Position numbers and translations under genes: made by a program. From assembly GCA_002413835.1 (NCBI GenBank), contig DHXU01000003.1, positions 910 through 64,909 of the forward strand: DNA of 64,000 nt. Reading direction: 5' to 3'. Under the pieces are notes generated by a model. It was given only the letters and a program-made list of their open reading frames with translations. It was not told where the DNA came from and ran no database searches. Positions 1 through 9,458 of the stretch are shown piece after piece. This stretch comes from Candidatus Saccharibacteria bacterium UBA5148 (GTDB lineage: Bacteria; Patescibacteriota; Saccharimonadia; Saccharimonadales; UBA4665). Each line of letters opens with the position of its first letter. Position 1 is the first letter of the stretch.

Positions 1-1344
1 TGTAACGACATCCAATACGCCGCCATAAACTCCAACGGCTCGATCGGTACTTTCACTACCAACACCAACTATTTCAGCTTTCCACGATACGACCACACCG
101 CGGTCGCCTACAACGGCTTCCTGTACGTGACAGGCGGATTTGAAGCTGCCTCCGACACCAACTGTAAAAACGCCGGCACGAGCAACTACTGTAACGACAT
201 CCAATATTCCACACTACAGGCGCCTGCTCAAGCCGCTCACTACGAGCGCGTAGTTGACATAGGCAAGACAGCAGATACTGTCGACTCCATCCAATATAAC
301 GGCACGGCCAAATGCGGAGCGGAGATCCAGTATGCCACTGCTGATAGTGCTGGCACATTTGGCTCGCTTGCTACCTTGCAACCCTACGCTGTACCGGGCA
401 CAACTTACCCTCTGTCCAGTCAAACCCTCAAACGCTACGTCCGGGTTGTCATCACCTTAAACGACCAAAGTTGCGGTGGCACTAGCATAGTTACCGACGT
501 CACCGTCAACTACACCTTGCTGCCCCCGGCTGCACCGACCCTGTCGGCGCCAGCCAGCGGGGCCATCACCCAAAGTATAACGCCTGTCTTCCAACTAAAA
601 ACCACCGACCCCCTAGACACCTACGTCCAGTACAAAATCATAGTCTACCAAAGTGATTGCAGCACGGTAGTGCGCACCATCGACCAAACCAGTTCCCAAA
701 CCGGCTGGAGCGGGCAAGATGCCTCGGCTAGTACGGCCTATGTAGTTGGTACCACGCTAGGTGCCTCAACATTAGCCTCACATACCTATCAATCTGCCGC
801 TCTGAGTTACAACACCACCTACTGCTGGAAAGCGGCGGCCATCGATCCGGGGGGGAGCAATAGTTTTGGCAGTTACTCGGCCACCCAGCTATTCACTACC
901 AATCAGACCCCAGCCGCCCCAACCCTGACCCAGCCCGCTTCCGGCCAGACCGGCGTGTCCACTACACCCGAACTACGCCTGTACGCAACCGACCCAGACC
1001 CAGACTACCTTAAATACAAGATCGAAGTCTGCTCCACCAGTAACTGTTCGACGGTGGTGCGCACGATAGATGAGACTAGTTCCCAAACCGGCTGGTCGTC
1101 GCAAAGCCAGCAGGGGGCAACGGCCTACTCGAGCGGCCAGACCGCCATTCATACTTACCAGGCCGCCGCCCTGAGTGCCAATACCCAATACTGGTGGCGA
1201 GCCTATGCGATAGACCCTGGTGGGGTGAATGCGTTTAGTACGGCTTCAAGTATTGGAACGTTTACAACCGCGCCAACGACCCAAGCAAATATCAATATTA
1301 ATGGCGGTACGACGATTTACGATGGTGTTACAATCGGGCACTAG
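1..1344 (+). CDS. Kelch/FN3-like surface protein, 3' part (5' end outside window)
   Basis: The reading frame is open from base 1, so the start lies upstream; the ATG at 127 is internal. Seen: a kelch-like strand (RYDHTAVAYNGFLYVTGG) near residues 29-46, and the heptad-like CNDIQYA/CNDIQYS twice, exactly 63 residues apart, with a related EIQYA further on, so the upstream part is probably a kelch beta-propeller. Then come two FN3-like repeats of about 125 residues, each starting PAAPTL and sharing STVVRTID, SSQTGW and AIDPGG. The C-terminus is short and polar with no membrane anchor. Inference: an exported adhesin-like protein. Binding partner unknown. Confidence 0.75.
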   Translation, partial: CNDIQYAAINSNGSIGTFTTNTNYFSFPRYDHTAVAYNGFLYVTGGFEAASDTNCKNAGTSNYCNDIQYSTLQAPAQAAHYERVVDIGKTADTVDSIQYNGTAKCGAEIQYATADSAGTFGSLATLQPYAVPGTTYPLSSQTLKRYVRVVITLNDQSCGGTSIVTDVTVNYTLLPPAAPTLSAPASGAITQSITPVFQLKTTDPLDTYVQYKIIVYQSDCSTVVRTIDQTSSQTGWSGQDASASTAYVVGTTLGASTLASHTYQSAALSYNTTYCWKAAAIDPGGSNSFGSYSATQLFTTNQTPAAPTLTQPASGQTGVSTTPELRLYATDPDPDYLKYKIEVCSTSNCSTVVRTIDETSSQTGWSSQSQQGATAYSSGQTAIHTYQAAALSANTQYWWRAYAIDPGGVNAFSTASSIGTFTTAPTTQANININGGTTIYDGVTIGH

Positions 1345-1637
1345 ATGGGTTATCTTGCTCTTTTAAAGTGCTGGTGTCTATGCTTGTCAAATGATATTAT
1401 TAGTAGCATAAGCTGTATCTGAGAAGTGACCATTTCCCAGCCAAACCTGAGGCGAAGAGTCCGAACCTTTACCTCTCGTACAGCACCACTCCTGACACTG
1501 GTTGGGCTATTTGGTTTGGCAGGAATCCTGCCGGCTGCCCCAGCCAAGCCGCGGCTGGCAAGCTGGCTGGCAGGGTGGTCGGAGTTTACTAGATAGTCTG
1601 AAAATGTTACGCTTGTGGTCAGAGGAAAGAAATAAAC
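1345..1637. other. Gap before parA with GC-rich hairpins
   Basis: No convincing gene in these 293 bases; the ORF at 1502 has an unnatural composition. Two small inverted repeats are visible: GGCAGGA/TCCTGCC at 1518-1532 and CCAGCC/GGCTGG at 1540-1558, neither followed by a T-run. The 3' half should contain the parA promoter and has a purine-rich ribosome binding site (GAGGAAAG) about 8 bases before the ATG. No canonical parS (TGTTTCACGTGAAACA) was seen here. Confidence 0.4.
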
Positions 1638-2402
1638 ATGAGCTACATCATCGCAGTTGCGAATCAAAAGGGGGGAGTCGGCAAGACGACTACTGCCGTC
1701 AATGTGGCTGCGGGGTTGGCTGCAGCAAAATATTCAGTTCTGATCGTCGATCTTGACCCGCAGGGCAATGCTACCAGTGGTCTGGGACTCGATAAAGAAG
1801 GTCAGCAGACGACGTATGAGGTACTGCTCGGTACCGCCGGGCTGGCTGATAGCGTGCAGGAAACCCGTATCCCCGGACTCTACGTACTGCCGGCCAATCA
1901 GAACCTGGCTGCGGCTGAGCTGGATATAGCGTCGCTGCCGCACCGCGAATATCGGCTGCAGGAGGCACTCAAGACTGCCATTTATGACTATATTATTATC
2001 GATTGTCCACCGGCGCTTGGACTGCTGACTATCAACGCACTGACCTGCGCCACCCATGTGCTGATACCGGTTCAGACGGAATATTACGCGCTCGAAGGCC
2101 TCGGGCAGCTGCTTGGGACCGTCCAGCGCGTGCGCCAGGCAACCAATCCAAGCCTCGACCTGCTTGGTGTCGTGCTGACGATGTACGACAGCCGGACCAG
2201 CCTGTCGCAGCAGGTGAAGGCCGAAATCAAGACGCACTTTGCCGATAAATTATTCAGCAGCGTCATCCCGCGTAACGTCAGGCTGGCCGAAGCACCGAGC
2301 TACGGCAAAACAGTCTTTGAACACGATAAATGGTCGAAGGGTGCCCGAGCTTACAAGCAGGTCGCCCGTGAAGTTATCAAACGAACAGGAGGGGAGAGGT
2401 AA
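1638..2402 (+). CDS. parA: Chromosome partitioning ATPase ParA/Soj
   Basis: MinD/ParA-family ATPase of 254 residues that binds DNA non-specifically in its ATP form and moves ParB-parS complexes during chromosome segregation. Visible motifs: deviant Walker A KGGVGKTT at residues 11-18, the A' motif VDLDPQG near 37-43, Walker B IIIDCPP near 116-122, and a C-terminal AEAPSYGK segment typical of Soj. Length is normal for short chromosomal ParA without an N-terminal HTH. The stop overlaps the parB start (TAATG), so the two are translationally coupled. Confidence 0.96.
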   Translation: MSYIIAVANQKGGVGKTTTAVNVAAGLAAAKYSVLIVDLDPQGNATSGLGLDKEGQQTTYEVLLGTAGLADSVQETRIPGLYVLPANQNLAAAELDIASLPHREYRLQEALKTAIYDYIIIDCPPALGLLTINALTCATHVLIPVQTEYYALEGLGQLLGTVQRVRQATNPSLDLLGVVLTMYDSRTSLSQQVKAEIKTHFADKLFSSVIPRNVRLAEAPSYGKTVFEHDKWSKGARAYKQVAREVIKRTGGER

Positions 2403-3289
2403 TGGCACTTGGAAAAACTGGCTTAGGAAAAGGCTTTGACTCGCTGTTGCCTCAGAATTTCGACTCGTCGTTGCTGTTGACCGACGAAGACCGTATCCAA
2501 AAGGTGTTCATTACTAAGATCTCGTCGAACGCCAATCAGCCGCGAACACATTTTGATGAAGAGGCGCTGGCGCAGCTTGCGGCTTCAATCAAGCAATATG
2601 GCATTTTGCAGCCTCTGGTTGTGACACCGCACATCGACCCTGCGAAACATGGTGAGTATATACTGATTGCCGGCGAACGGCGCTGGCGGGCGTCGGCCAT
2701 GGCCGGGCTCGACAAAGTTCCGGTCATTGTCCGGACGACCCACGAACTCGAGCAGCTCGAAATAGCTCTCGTTGAGAATGTTCAACGTGTTGATCTATCG
2801 CCACTGGAGCAAGCTGTCTCGATCGAGCGTTTACATCAGCAATTTAATATTACCTACGAACGGATTGCCGAGCGTCTTGGTAAGGCGACATCAACGGTCA
2901 ATAATATGGTCCGACTGTTACAACTCCCGGCAGCTGCCCGTGATGCGTTAAAGTCAGGCGACATCAGCGAAGGCCACGCCCGAGCTATTCTGGCGCTCAA
3001 ACCAACACCCGAACTGCAGGACAGGCTGCTGGCCGAAATCCTGGCAGCTGGCTGGTCGGTACGCCAGGCGGAACGATACGTCAGCAGTCACAAAGAAGGC
3101 ATCAAGGAACCAAAAGCGGTCAAAGCCCGCATCGACACGGAGACCCGCGAAACCAAAGCGCTGTCGAGGCGCATCGGCGCACCCGTCACTATTCGCCGGA
3201 CGGCTAAAGGCGGCCGGCTGGAACTGAAATTTGCATCCGACGAAGAACTCGAACGATTACTGAAGCTACTTGATACTATCCAGGGTTGA
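2402..3289 (+). CDS. parB: Chromosome partitioning protein ParB
   Basis: ParB/Spo0J protein of 295 residues; members load on parS sites, act as CTP-dependent clamps and stimulate ParA. Seen: the N-terminal GLGKGFDSL motif typical of the family, NANQPRTHFDEE starting the ParB nuclease-like domain, GERRWRA (CTP-binding motif) near residue 97, ENVQR, and a central HTH followed by GHARAIL. The last 40 residues form the dimerisation region. It starts on the ATG overlapping the parA stop by one base and ends 33 bases from the convergent lepB. Confidence 0.96.
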   Translation: MALGKTGLGKGFDSLLPQNFDSSLLLTDEDRIQKVFITKISSNANQPRTHFDEEALAQLAASIKQYGILQPLVVTPHIDPAKHGEYILIAGERRWRASAMAGLDKVPVIVRTTHELEQLEIALVENVQRVDLSPLEQAVSIERLHQQFNITYERIAERLGKATSTVNNMVRLLQLPAAARDALKSGDISEGHARAILALKPTPELQDRLLAEILAAGWSVRQAERYVSSHKEGIKEPKAVKARIDTETRETKALSRRIGAPVTIRRTAKGGRLELKFASDEELERLLKLLDTIQG

Positions 3290-3296
3290 ATTGTAA

Positions 3297-3314
3297 TCTA
3301 CACGGTACTGTAGA
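3297..3314. terminator. Small hairpin between convergent parB and lepB
   Basis: A 6-bp stem (TCTACA/TGTAGA) with a 6-base loop lies in the 33-base gap between the two convergent stop codons. It has no clear T-run on either side, so termination is only a weak suggestion. Confidence 0.25.
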
Positions 3315-3322
3315 GAATTAGA

Positions 3323-4036
3323 TCAGAACTTCTGCATCTGGCTGACAGGCAGCAGGCGGAGAGATAGTTTGCCGACGATCTGGTGGGCTTCTATCGGGCC
3401 GAATGTCCGGGAGTCGAGCGAGTCAGGGCGGTTGTCGCCGCAGACGAATAACTGGTCCTTGGCGAGTGTAATGTCGATGTTGTGGACATCGGCTGGTTCC
3501 GTAACAATTTTGTAATTGCCGGTTTTGTCGGGCTGGAAGCCTTCCGGATGGTCCTTGTTATAGACAGTCAGGTTTCCGTTCTCCACGACGATACGTTCGC
3601 CGGGCAGGCCGATAACACGTTTGATAAGCTGTTTGTCATTGTCCTGACCGAACTGCGATAAGCCGCTTTCGATGAAGATAATGATGTCACCGCGGTTCGG
3701 GATGTAACTCAGGTGTGTCACGCGGGCGATTGTGCGGGGGACTTTCCAAACGATCAGACGGTCGTTGTTTTGCAATGTCTGCATCATACTGGGGCCTTCG
3801 ACCTGGTAGGATTGGAAAACCCAGGAGATGAGGCCGAAGGCGACACATAGCGCGGCGAGCAATACACCGATGGTTGAGATGATTTCCCGCGATGTCTCGT
3901 GCTTCGATGGCGCTGAGACGTGCGGCTCTGTTAGCATATCGGAATTCTGACCATAATTTTGAACTGGCGGCACAGGGCTCTGAGGTTGTGTGACCTCAGG
4001 TGGTGTTGGTGTATATTGGTTTTGAGGAGAATCCAT
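3323..4036 (-). CDS. lepB: Signal peptidase I
   Basis: Type I signal peptidase (S26), 237 residues, which cleaves signal peptides from exported preproteins at the outer face of the membrane. A proline-rich cytoplasmic N-terminus of about 50 residues precedes one membrane helix (about 51-74). The catalytic serine is in GPSMMQ (S83), the general-base lysine in LIKRVIG (K139), and the conserved box CGDNRPDSLDSR lies near 198-209. It stands alone, divergent from the LCP gene, with a -10 hexamer 8 bases before its ATG. It probably serves the many secreted proteins encoded nearby. Confidence 0.95.
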   Translation of the reverse strand: MDSPQNQYTPTPPEVTQPQSPVPPVQNYGQNSDMLTEPHVSAPSKHETSREIISTIGVLLAALCVAFGLISWVFQSYQVEGPSMMQTLQNNDRLIVWKVPRTIARVTHLSYIPNRGDIIIFIESGLSQFGQDNDKQLIKRVIGLPGERIVVENGNLTVYNKDHPEGFQPDKTGNYKIVTEPADVHNIDITLAKDQLFVCGDNRPDSLDSRTFGPIEAHQIVGKLSLRLLPVSQMQKF

Positions 4037-4044
4037 TCGTGCTT

Positions 4045-4050
4045 ACTATA
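4045..4050 (-). promoter_or_regulatory. -10 element of lepB (leaderless layout)
   Basis: TATAGT on the minus strand, 8 bases before the lepB ATG. A start site the usual 6-9 bases downstream would place the 5' end at the start codon. Confidence 0.5.
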
Positions 4051-4173
4051 CCGCACTTCGGCTTGAGATGCACCCGTTTTATATTGATCAAAAATGTATA
4101 CAACAGTTTAACTAACTGATGTAAAAAATGACGCTTACGGTTTACGGAGGTTGGTATAAACGTTATACTGCTT

Positions 4174-5880
4174 ATGACTGAGATTATGGATATACAAAGA
4201 GCCCGAATACGACCACAACAACAACAGCGAGCCATCGACGGATTCTTTTTAAAGCCGTCGAGCCCGGTGCATCGTTCTGCTCCGGCGCCGCTGAACCGGC
4301 ATGCCGGTAGCCCTCCGTCTTCGAACGGTATGAGCGCCCAGCGCCGTGTTGACGACTTCAAACGAAGCGACGGCTTCCATAGCGCACCTCGTCGCTCAGC
4401 TGGTAATGCCGGCGGAGTACCGGCTGGCCACAGCATAGCTGTGCAATTCGAGGCTCCTCAGGCGGATCGGCGCGGAAAGTCAGCCAAATCCGGCCGGCGC
4501 CAGGCGTCGAAGACTGCGCCCAGCAAGTTCAAGACATTTCGCAAGTGGACATTCCGTGTTACTGCGATGTTTCTTATTTTAGTTATTGCCGTCGGTGGCC
4601 TGTTGTTCGGTAAGGGCTACCTGAAGCTTAAAAAAGTATTTAACGGCTCGTCGACTGCCGCAGCCCTTCAGGAAAATGTCGACCCGTCCAAGCTGAAAGG
4701 TGAGGGCGACGGCCGCATCAACGTCCTGCTGCTCGGAGTCGGCGGCGTCAACCATGACGGTGCAGACCTGACAGATACGATCATGATCGCCAGCGTCGAT
4801 CCGATCAACAACCAGGCGATCCTGTTCAGCATCCCCCGTGACCTGTGGGTTAAGATGCCGAATAACTACATCTCGAATTATCAGAAGATCAATGCAGCCT
4901 ACGAGAGTGGCAAATACAAATATCTCGGCAAGCAGGACAGCAGCAATAGCAACCGCCGGGCAATCGATGCCGGCTTCCAGGCGACAGACAGCACCATTGA
5001 ACGGGTGATGGGCGTACCGATTCACTACAATGTCCTGGTGAACTTCCAGGCCTTTCGCCAGGCAATCGATACTGTCGGCGGTGTGACCATCAACGCCCCC
5101 GAGCAGCTCTACGACCCGACCATGGCCTGGGAGAACGGCCACAGCCCGATCCTGGCGAAGCTTGGAATTAACAACTTCGATGGTGTCCATGCGTTGAACT
5201 ACGTCCGCTCCCGCGAAACCAGTTCTGACTTCGCCAGGTCACAGCGCCAGCGGGCCGTTATGCTGGCTTTGAAGGACAAAGTTATGAACCTTGGCACCCT
5301 CAGTAATCCTGTCAAACTGTCGAATCTGCTGAGCGCCTTCGGCGACAATGTCCAGAGCGACATCAGCCTGAACGACACGACCCGGATGGCCAGCATCATG
5401 AAGAAGATCCCGAACAATCAGATCCAGTCTGTCGGTTTGGCAGATCCACCTAATCACTTCCTGACGACGGGCAATATCAACGGACTGTCTACCGTCCAAC
5501 CGCGGGCTGGTCTGGAAGATTATACGGCGATTCAGGCTTTCGTCCGTTCTAAGATGAAAGACGGCTACATCACCCAGGAAAATGCCAATGTCACCGTACT
5601 GAACGGCACCGTGACGCCTGGTCTGGCGACTGACAAGGCCGATGAGTTGAAGTCATACGGTTACAATATCGGTACCGTTGACAACGCACCGACGACAGAT
5701 TATACGGCTACGACCATCATCGACCTATCGAACGGAACCAAGAAATACACCCTCAATTACCTCAAGAACCGGTATCATGTCCAAACCGTTACCAAGACGT
5801 TGCCAGCCGGAATTGTACAAGGCAAGGCGAATATTGTTATAATACTAGGCACTGATGCCCCCGCAACAACTCAGAACTAG
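4174..5880 (+). CDS. LytR-CpsA-Psr (LCP) family wall-polymer ligase
   Basis: 568 residues. LCP enzymes transfer undecaprenyl-linked glycopolymers to peptidoglycan on the outer membrane face. Seen: a long basic, low-complexity cytoplasmic N-terminus (1-125), one membrane helix near 128-150, then the LCP domain (about 180-410) with LLLGVGG, DTIMIASVDP, FSIPRDLWV, GGVTINAPE and the Arg-rich YVRSRETSSDFARSQRQR. A C-terminal LytR_C-like domain begins near residue 470 (NVTVLNGT). TATACT ends 4 bases before the ATG; the in-frame ATG at 4186 is an alternative. UppS at 20574 makes the lipid precursor such enzymes use. Confidence 0.92.
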   Translation: MTEIMDIQRARIRPQQQQRAIDGFFLKPSSPVHRSAPAPLNRHAGSPPSSNGMSAQRRVDDFKRSDGFHSAPRRSAGNAGGVPAGHSIAVQFEAPQADRRGKSAKSGRRQASKTAPSKFKTFRKWTFRVTAMFLILVIAVGGLLFGKGYLKLKKVFNGSSTAAALQENVDPSKLKGEGDGRINVLLLGVGGVNHDGADLTDTIMIASVDPINNQAILFSIPRDLWVKMPNNYISNYQKINAAYESGKYKYLGKQDSSNSNRRAIDAGFQATDSTIERVMGVPIHYNVLVNFQAFRQAIDTVGGVTINAPEQLYDPTMAWENGHSPILAKLGINNFDGVHALNYVRSRETSSDFARSQRQRAVMLALKDKVMNLGTLSNPVKLSNLLSAFGDNVQSDISLNDTTRMASIMKKIPNNQIQSVGLADPPNHFLTTGNINGLSTVQPRAGLEDYTAIQAFVRSKMKDGYITQENANVTVLNGTVTPGLATDKADELKSYGYNIGTVDNAPTTDYTATTIIDLSNGTKKYTLNYLKNRYHVQTVTKTLPAGIVQGKANIVIILGTDAPATTQN

Positions 5881-6649
5881 AGATAAAATTAAGAACCGGA
5901 TCAAGCCAGCGGCTGGTATCGCGCCGCTTATTCATGTCGCGTTCCGGATTGCCTTGCCGGTCGCCGTCTTCGTCCTGTCGTCGATCAGTCTGAGTATCTG
6001 GGTACCATTACTGGTCATTTTCCTGAGTAAATGGCGTATCTTCGCCGTCCGGATGCGTTTCTGGCCGGCCAACCTGCGGGCTAATGCTATCGATATCATG
6101 GTCGGTGTGTCGATCGTCATCTTCATGGCGCATACCGACAGCCTGGGAATACGGCTGATCTGGGCTGTCGTCTATTGTCTCTGGCTGCTGTTCATCAAGC
6201 CGCGCTCCGGTATTCCGCCGGTGTCAATCCAATCTGGCATAGGCCAGCTGGCAGCATTGTCGGCTTTGTATCTGGCATGGTCCGAAGGCCCATTGCTCGG
6301 ATTAGTATTTGCGACTGGTCTGATCTGCTACCTGTCGGCCCGGCATTTCTTTGATAGCTATAATGAGCCGTACGCCAAGATGCTGTCCTATCTGTGGGGA
6401 TATTTCGGTGCGGCCACAATGTGGGTACTCGGGCATCTGCTCGTCGTCTATCCACGCGCCGATGGCCGGATAGCTATGCCGACATTATTACTGTCAGTCG
6501 TCGGCTATACGCTTGGTGCCATCTATTATCTGGAGCATTTTGATAAGTTATCTCTCACGGTTAAGCGTGAACTGTTGTATCTGTGCGGCGGTATCGTGCT
6601 GATTCTCCTTATATCACTCTTTTACGAGGGTACGCACCTTATCGTATAG
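5855..6649 (+). CDS. Polytopic membrane protein, unknown function
   Basis: 264 residues with roughly eight hydrophobic segments (for example VAFRIALPVAVFVLSSIS, WVPLLVIFL and, near the C-terminus, YLCGGIVLILLISLFY). No family motif is recognised. The start overlaps the end of the LCP gene by 26 bases and has TAGGC seven to eight bases upstream, so the two are probably co-transcribed and this protein may serve the same envelope function. That link is inference from position only. Confidence 0.7.
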   Translation: MPPQQLRTRDKIKNRIKPAAGIAPLIHVAFRIALPVAVFVLSSISLSIWVPLLVIFLSKWRIFAVRMRFWPANLRANAIDIMVGVSIVIFMAHTDSLGIRLIWAVVYCLWLLFIKPRSGIPPVSIQSGIGQLAALSALYLAWSEGPLLGLVFATGLICYLSARHFFDSYNEPYAKMLSYLWGYFGAATMWVLGHLLVVYPRADGRIAMPTLLLSVVGYTLGAIYYLEHFDKLSLTVKRELLYLCGGIVLILLISLFYEGTHLIV

Positions 6650-6718
6650 AGACATCGTGTGAGTGGCGGTCGTCGGGCTGGAAATAGTCGGAATTCAGGT
6701 AGTTTTCATAATTGTAGC

Positions 6719-6724
6719 TATAAT
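6719..6724 (+). promoter_or_regulatory. -10 element upstream of the HtrA gene
   Basis: TATAAT about 92 bases before the start codon. The implied leader of about 85 bases carries a ribosome binding site (AGGAGA) and is longer than the leaders of most neighbouring genes. Confidence 0.4.
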
Positions 6725-6816
6725 TAAGCTTATAACGAAAGCAGAACGCCGTAGCAAAGAGGGACAGGGATACGTACCTGAGCTGGCGCTGCAGAGGTAA
6801 TTAAACAGGAGACATT

Positions 6817-8121
6817 ATGGACGACAAATCTATGGCAGTTACCAAGGACGAGCCAGCGGCTGAGCAACCTGAGGTCCATGCACCGGCGACGGTATCGTCG
6901 CGCCGTAGCAGCAGTGCTCCTAGTTCAACTTTTTCGGCGCCGTTTTCCGGGACGATGCGGCGGTTCAAGTATCTGCTGGCTTGCTTTGCTTTGATCCTCA
7001 GCCTGGCAACGGGATTCCTGGGCGGCTGGCTCGGCGCAGCCGGACGCGAGAATGTGAATTCACTAAGTAGTACCAGTACCGCCAGCCAGCAGCGTCTGGC
7101 GAGCAGTGAAGGCCAGCTCGTCTCGTCGATTGCCAAAAACGTCGGCCCAAGCGTCGTCTCGGTCGACGTCATCAGCCCGGCAGCACCATCGCAACAGGAT
7201 TTCTTCGGGTTCACCCAGCAGAGCCAGCCTCAGGAAGCGGCCGGTACCGGTATTATCATCTCGTCTGACGGACTGATCGTTACCAACCGCCACGTGGTTC
7301 CGGCCGGCTCAACGAACGTCAGTGTCACGCTGTCGGATGGTACCGCACTTGATAATGTCAAAGTTGTCGGCGAGACCAACGCGAACGACAGTCTGGATAT
7401 TGCCTTCCTGAAAATCAATGATGCCAAAGGTCATAAACTGACGCCGGCCCAGATCGGTGATTCCGGCAAGGTACAGGTCGGTGATGTCGTCGTAGCCATC
7501 GGCAACGCGCTCGGCCAGTTCAATAATACGGTCACATCCGGTATCATTTCTGGCTTTGGGCGCTCGGTACAAGCCGGTGACGAGGGCGGCTCATCGGTTG
7601 AAAACCTGATCGACCTGTTCCAGACTGACGCGGCCATCAACCCTGGTAACTCCGGTGGGCCGCTGGTAAACAGTACCGGCCAGGTCATCGGTATTAATAC
7701 CGCCGTCTCCGGACAGGGGCAGAATATCGGCTTTGCAATACCTATCAATGACGTCAATGGCCTCATCAAACAGGTACTGAGGACCGGTAAGTTCGAACGC
7801 TCATATCTTGGTGTGCACTACATCCCGCTGACCTCAGCCATCGCCAAGCAGCTCAACCTGTCTACGACCAGCGGCGCCTATGTCCAACCGTCTTCGGATC
7901 CCACGCAGCCATCAATCATACCGGATAGCCCGGCAGACAAAGCTGGCCTGAAGGAGAAGGATATCATTACAGCTGTCGATGGCACCAAGATCGATCAGGA
8001 CCACAGTCTGACCTCGCTGGTCGGCCGCAAAGCCGTCGGTGATGACGTCAAGCTCAGCGTCCTGCGGGGTGGTAAGACCATCAGCCTGACAGCAACTGTC
8101 GGCGCTGCGCCGGCCAGCTAA
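6817..8121 (+). CDS. HtrA/DegP-like trypsin-fold serine protease with PDZ domain
   Basis: 434 residues, S1C family: envelope quality-control proteases. After a cytoplasmic N-terminus there is one membrane helix (about 51-72), so it is anchored facing outward. The catalytic triad is visible: H159 in TNRHVV, D194 in DSLDIAF and S279 in NPGNSGGP. One PDZ domain follows (about 340-430). The start is supported by CAGGAGACATT before the ATG. It converges with prmC with only 4 bases between stop codons and no obvious terminator, so the two transcripts probably overlap. Confidence 0.94.
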   Translation: MDDKSMAVTKDEPAAEQPEVHAPATVSSRRSSSAPSSTFSAPFSGTMRRFKYLLACFALILSLATGFLGGWLGAAGRENVNSLSSTSTASQQRLASSEGQLVSSIAKNVGPSVVSVDVISPAAPSQQDFFGFTQQSQPQEAAGTGIIISSDGLIVTNRHVVPAGSTNVSVTLSDGTALDNVKVVGETNANDSLDIAFLKINDAKGHKLTPAQIGDSGKVQVGDVVVAIGNALGQFNNTVTSGIISGFGRSVQAGDEGGSSVENLIDLFQTDAAINPGNSGGPLVNSTGQVIGINTAVSGQGQNIGFAIPINDVNGLIKQVLRTGKFERSYLGVHYIPLTSAIAKQLNLSTTSGAYVQPSSDPTQPSIIPDSPADKAGLKEKDIITAVDGTKIDQDHSLTSLVGRKAVGDDVKLSVLRGGKTISLTATVGAAPAS

Positions 8122-8125
8122 ACCG

Positions 8126-8950
8126 TCAGCCGGCCTTGAACAGCAGGATGAAATCGTCAGTTATAACTAAGTGATAGCCACCGGCCGCAGCTATCAATGC
8201 CAGGGCGGCATGCTGGTTCGGCAATGACTCGGTCAGTATATACGACGGCTGTTGTGCGAGCCCAGGTAGTTGGCTGAACAGCTGACGATATAAGTCGAGT
8301 CCATCCGGGCCGCCGAATATTGCCAGCTTCGGCTCATGCCCGGCTGCCTGATTAATATGAAAGCCGTCGGGCACGTAGGGTAGGTTACATAGCAGGGCAA
8401 GGATGGGTTTGGTGTTGTCGGCCAGCGGTTCGAGCAGATTCCCGGTCCGAAATACGACGTCAACATCGTGTATCCGGGCATTCTGGGCACCAACCACCAG
8501 GCAGGCCGGGTCGATGTCGATAGCCATAACCGGATTGTGACGTAGCTCACATTTTGCCGTGATAGCCAGCGCACCGGAACCGGTGCCAACGTCGACAATT
8601 AGATTGTGTGCATCATTTGGCAAAGTTTTGAGCAGATCTATCATGGTTTCCGATTCCGGACGCGGCTCGAGTACATTTTTATTTATTGTGAACTCACGGC
8701 CATAAAACTCGGTTCTACCCCTGATGTAGGCCAGTGGCTCATGGGCCATACGCCGCTGCACGCGCTGGCGGAGGACACTGATTTGTTCATCTGTCAGCTG
8801 AATTTCCGGGTGCGCCAGCAGCAGGGCACGATCCTTGTGCAGGCAATCCTCCAGCAGCACCAGGGCATCGAGACGGGCGGTGGCGATACCAACTCGCGTC
8901 AGCGTCGCCGTCGTTTCAGTCAGCCAATTACTAATTTCAATAGTTTTCAT
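8126..8950 (-). CDS. prmC: Release factor glutamine methyltransferase PrmC/HemK
   Basis: 274 residues from the ATG at 8950; the longer frame starting at 9019 would run through the neighbouring gene. PrmC methylates the glutamine of the GGQ loop in RF1 and RF2. Seen: an N-terminal helical substrate domain, GRTEFYGREF, LEPRPESE, SAM-binding VDVGTGSGALAI, and the catalytic box, which reads CNLPYVP instead of the usual NPPY. Last gene of prfA - P-loop protein - prmC, overlapping its neighbour by 14 bases, a sensible partner for prfA. Confidence 0.9.
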   Translation of the reverse strand: MKTIEISNWLTETTATLTRVGIATARLDALVLLEDCLHKDRALLLAHPEIQLTDEQISVLRQRVQRRMAHEPLAYIRGRTEFYGREFTINKNVLEPRPESETMIDLLKTLPNDAHNLIVDVGTGSGALAITAKCELRHNPVMAIDIDPACLVVGAQNARIHDVDVVFRTGNLLEPLADNTKPILALLCNLPYVPDGFHINQAAGHEPKLAIFGGPDGLDLYRQLFSQLPGLAQQPSYILTESLPNQHAALALIAAAGGYHLVITDDFILLFKAG

Positions 8951-9455
8951 AAATTCTGCCCAGAATATCTTCGACAATGAGATCAAGCGGTTGCTTGGCG
9001 TCGATTGCAATAGCCCCAAGCTCGATTGCTTGTGCTACAAACGTCTGCTGGTCATGCAGGATCTGCTTCAGCATAGCAGGGTCCTTACCATAGCCGTTAG
9101 CCGTACGGGAGAGTATCCGCTGGCTTTGCGTAGTCTCGTCGAGTACCAGAACGAATACCTTGTCGAAGCGGCCGTGAAAGCCGAGCTGATTGGAAGCGCT
9201 GCCGCACAGTATCATATCGGGATACGCATTGAGTAAGGCATCGAGGCTGGCCTCGCTCCAATTCCAGCCGACTTTGTTGTAGTCTACATAGCCAGTGTGA
9301 TCTACCTCTGCCGGTTCACCTGTCGACAGATTCTCCCAACGCGCCAAGCCGGAAACTTTATCACCATCAAAGCAAGTATAATCTCTCTCCTGGAGAGCTT
9401 TGGCTATCGTAGACTTTCCACTGCCCGAGCGTCCGGTGACAAGGTATTGACCCAT
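8937..9455 (-). CDS. Small P-loop NTPase (nucleotide/nucleoside-kinase-like)
   Basis: 172 residues. Walker A GRSGSGKST at residues 9-17 opens the protein, followed by a DGDKVSGLARW segment resembling the substrate region of adenylylsulfate- or shikimate-kinase-like enzymes, and a lid-like SQRILSRTANGYGKD. No specific substrate can be assigned. It starts 3 bases after the prfA stop and overlaps prmC by 14 bases, so it is translated with the release factor and its methylase; a translation-linked role is possible but unproven. Confidence 0.85.
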   Translation of the reverse strand: MGQYLVTGRSGSGKSTIAKALQERDYTCFDGDKVSGLARWENLSTGEPAEVDHTGYVDYNKVGWNWSEASLDALLNAYPDMILCGSASNQLGFHGRFDKVFVLVLDETTQSQRILSRTANGYGKDPAMLKQILHDQQTFVAQAIELGAIAIDAKQPLDLIVEDILGRIYENY

Positions 9456-9458
9456 TGT

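Noticed and set aside
1345..3289. parS site near parAB
   Set aside because: No sequence close to the TGTTTCACGTGAAACA consensus was seen in or around these genes.
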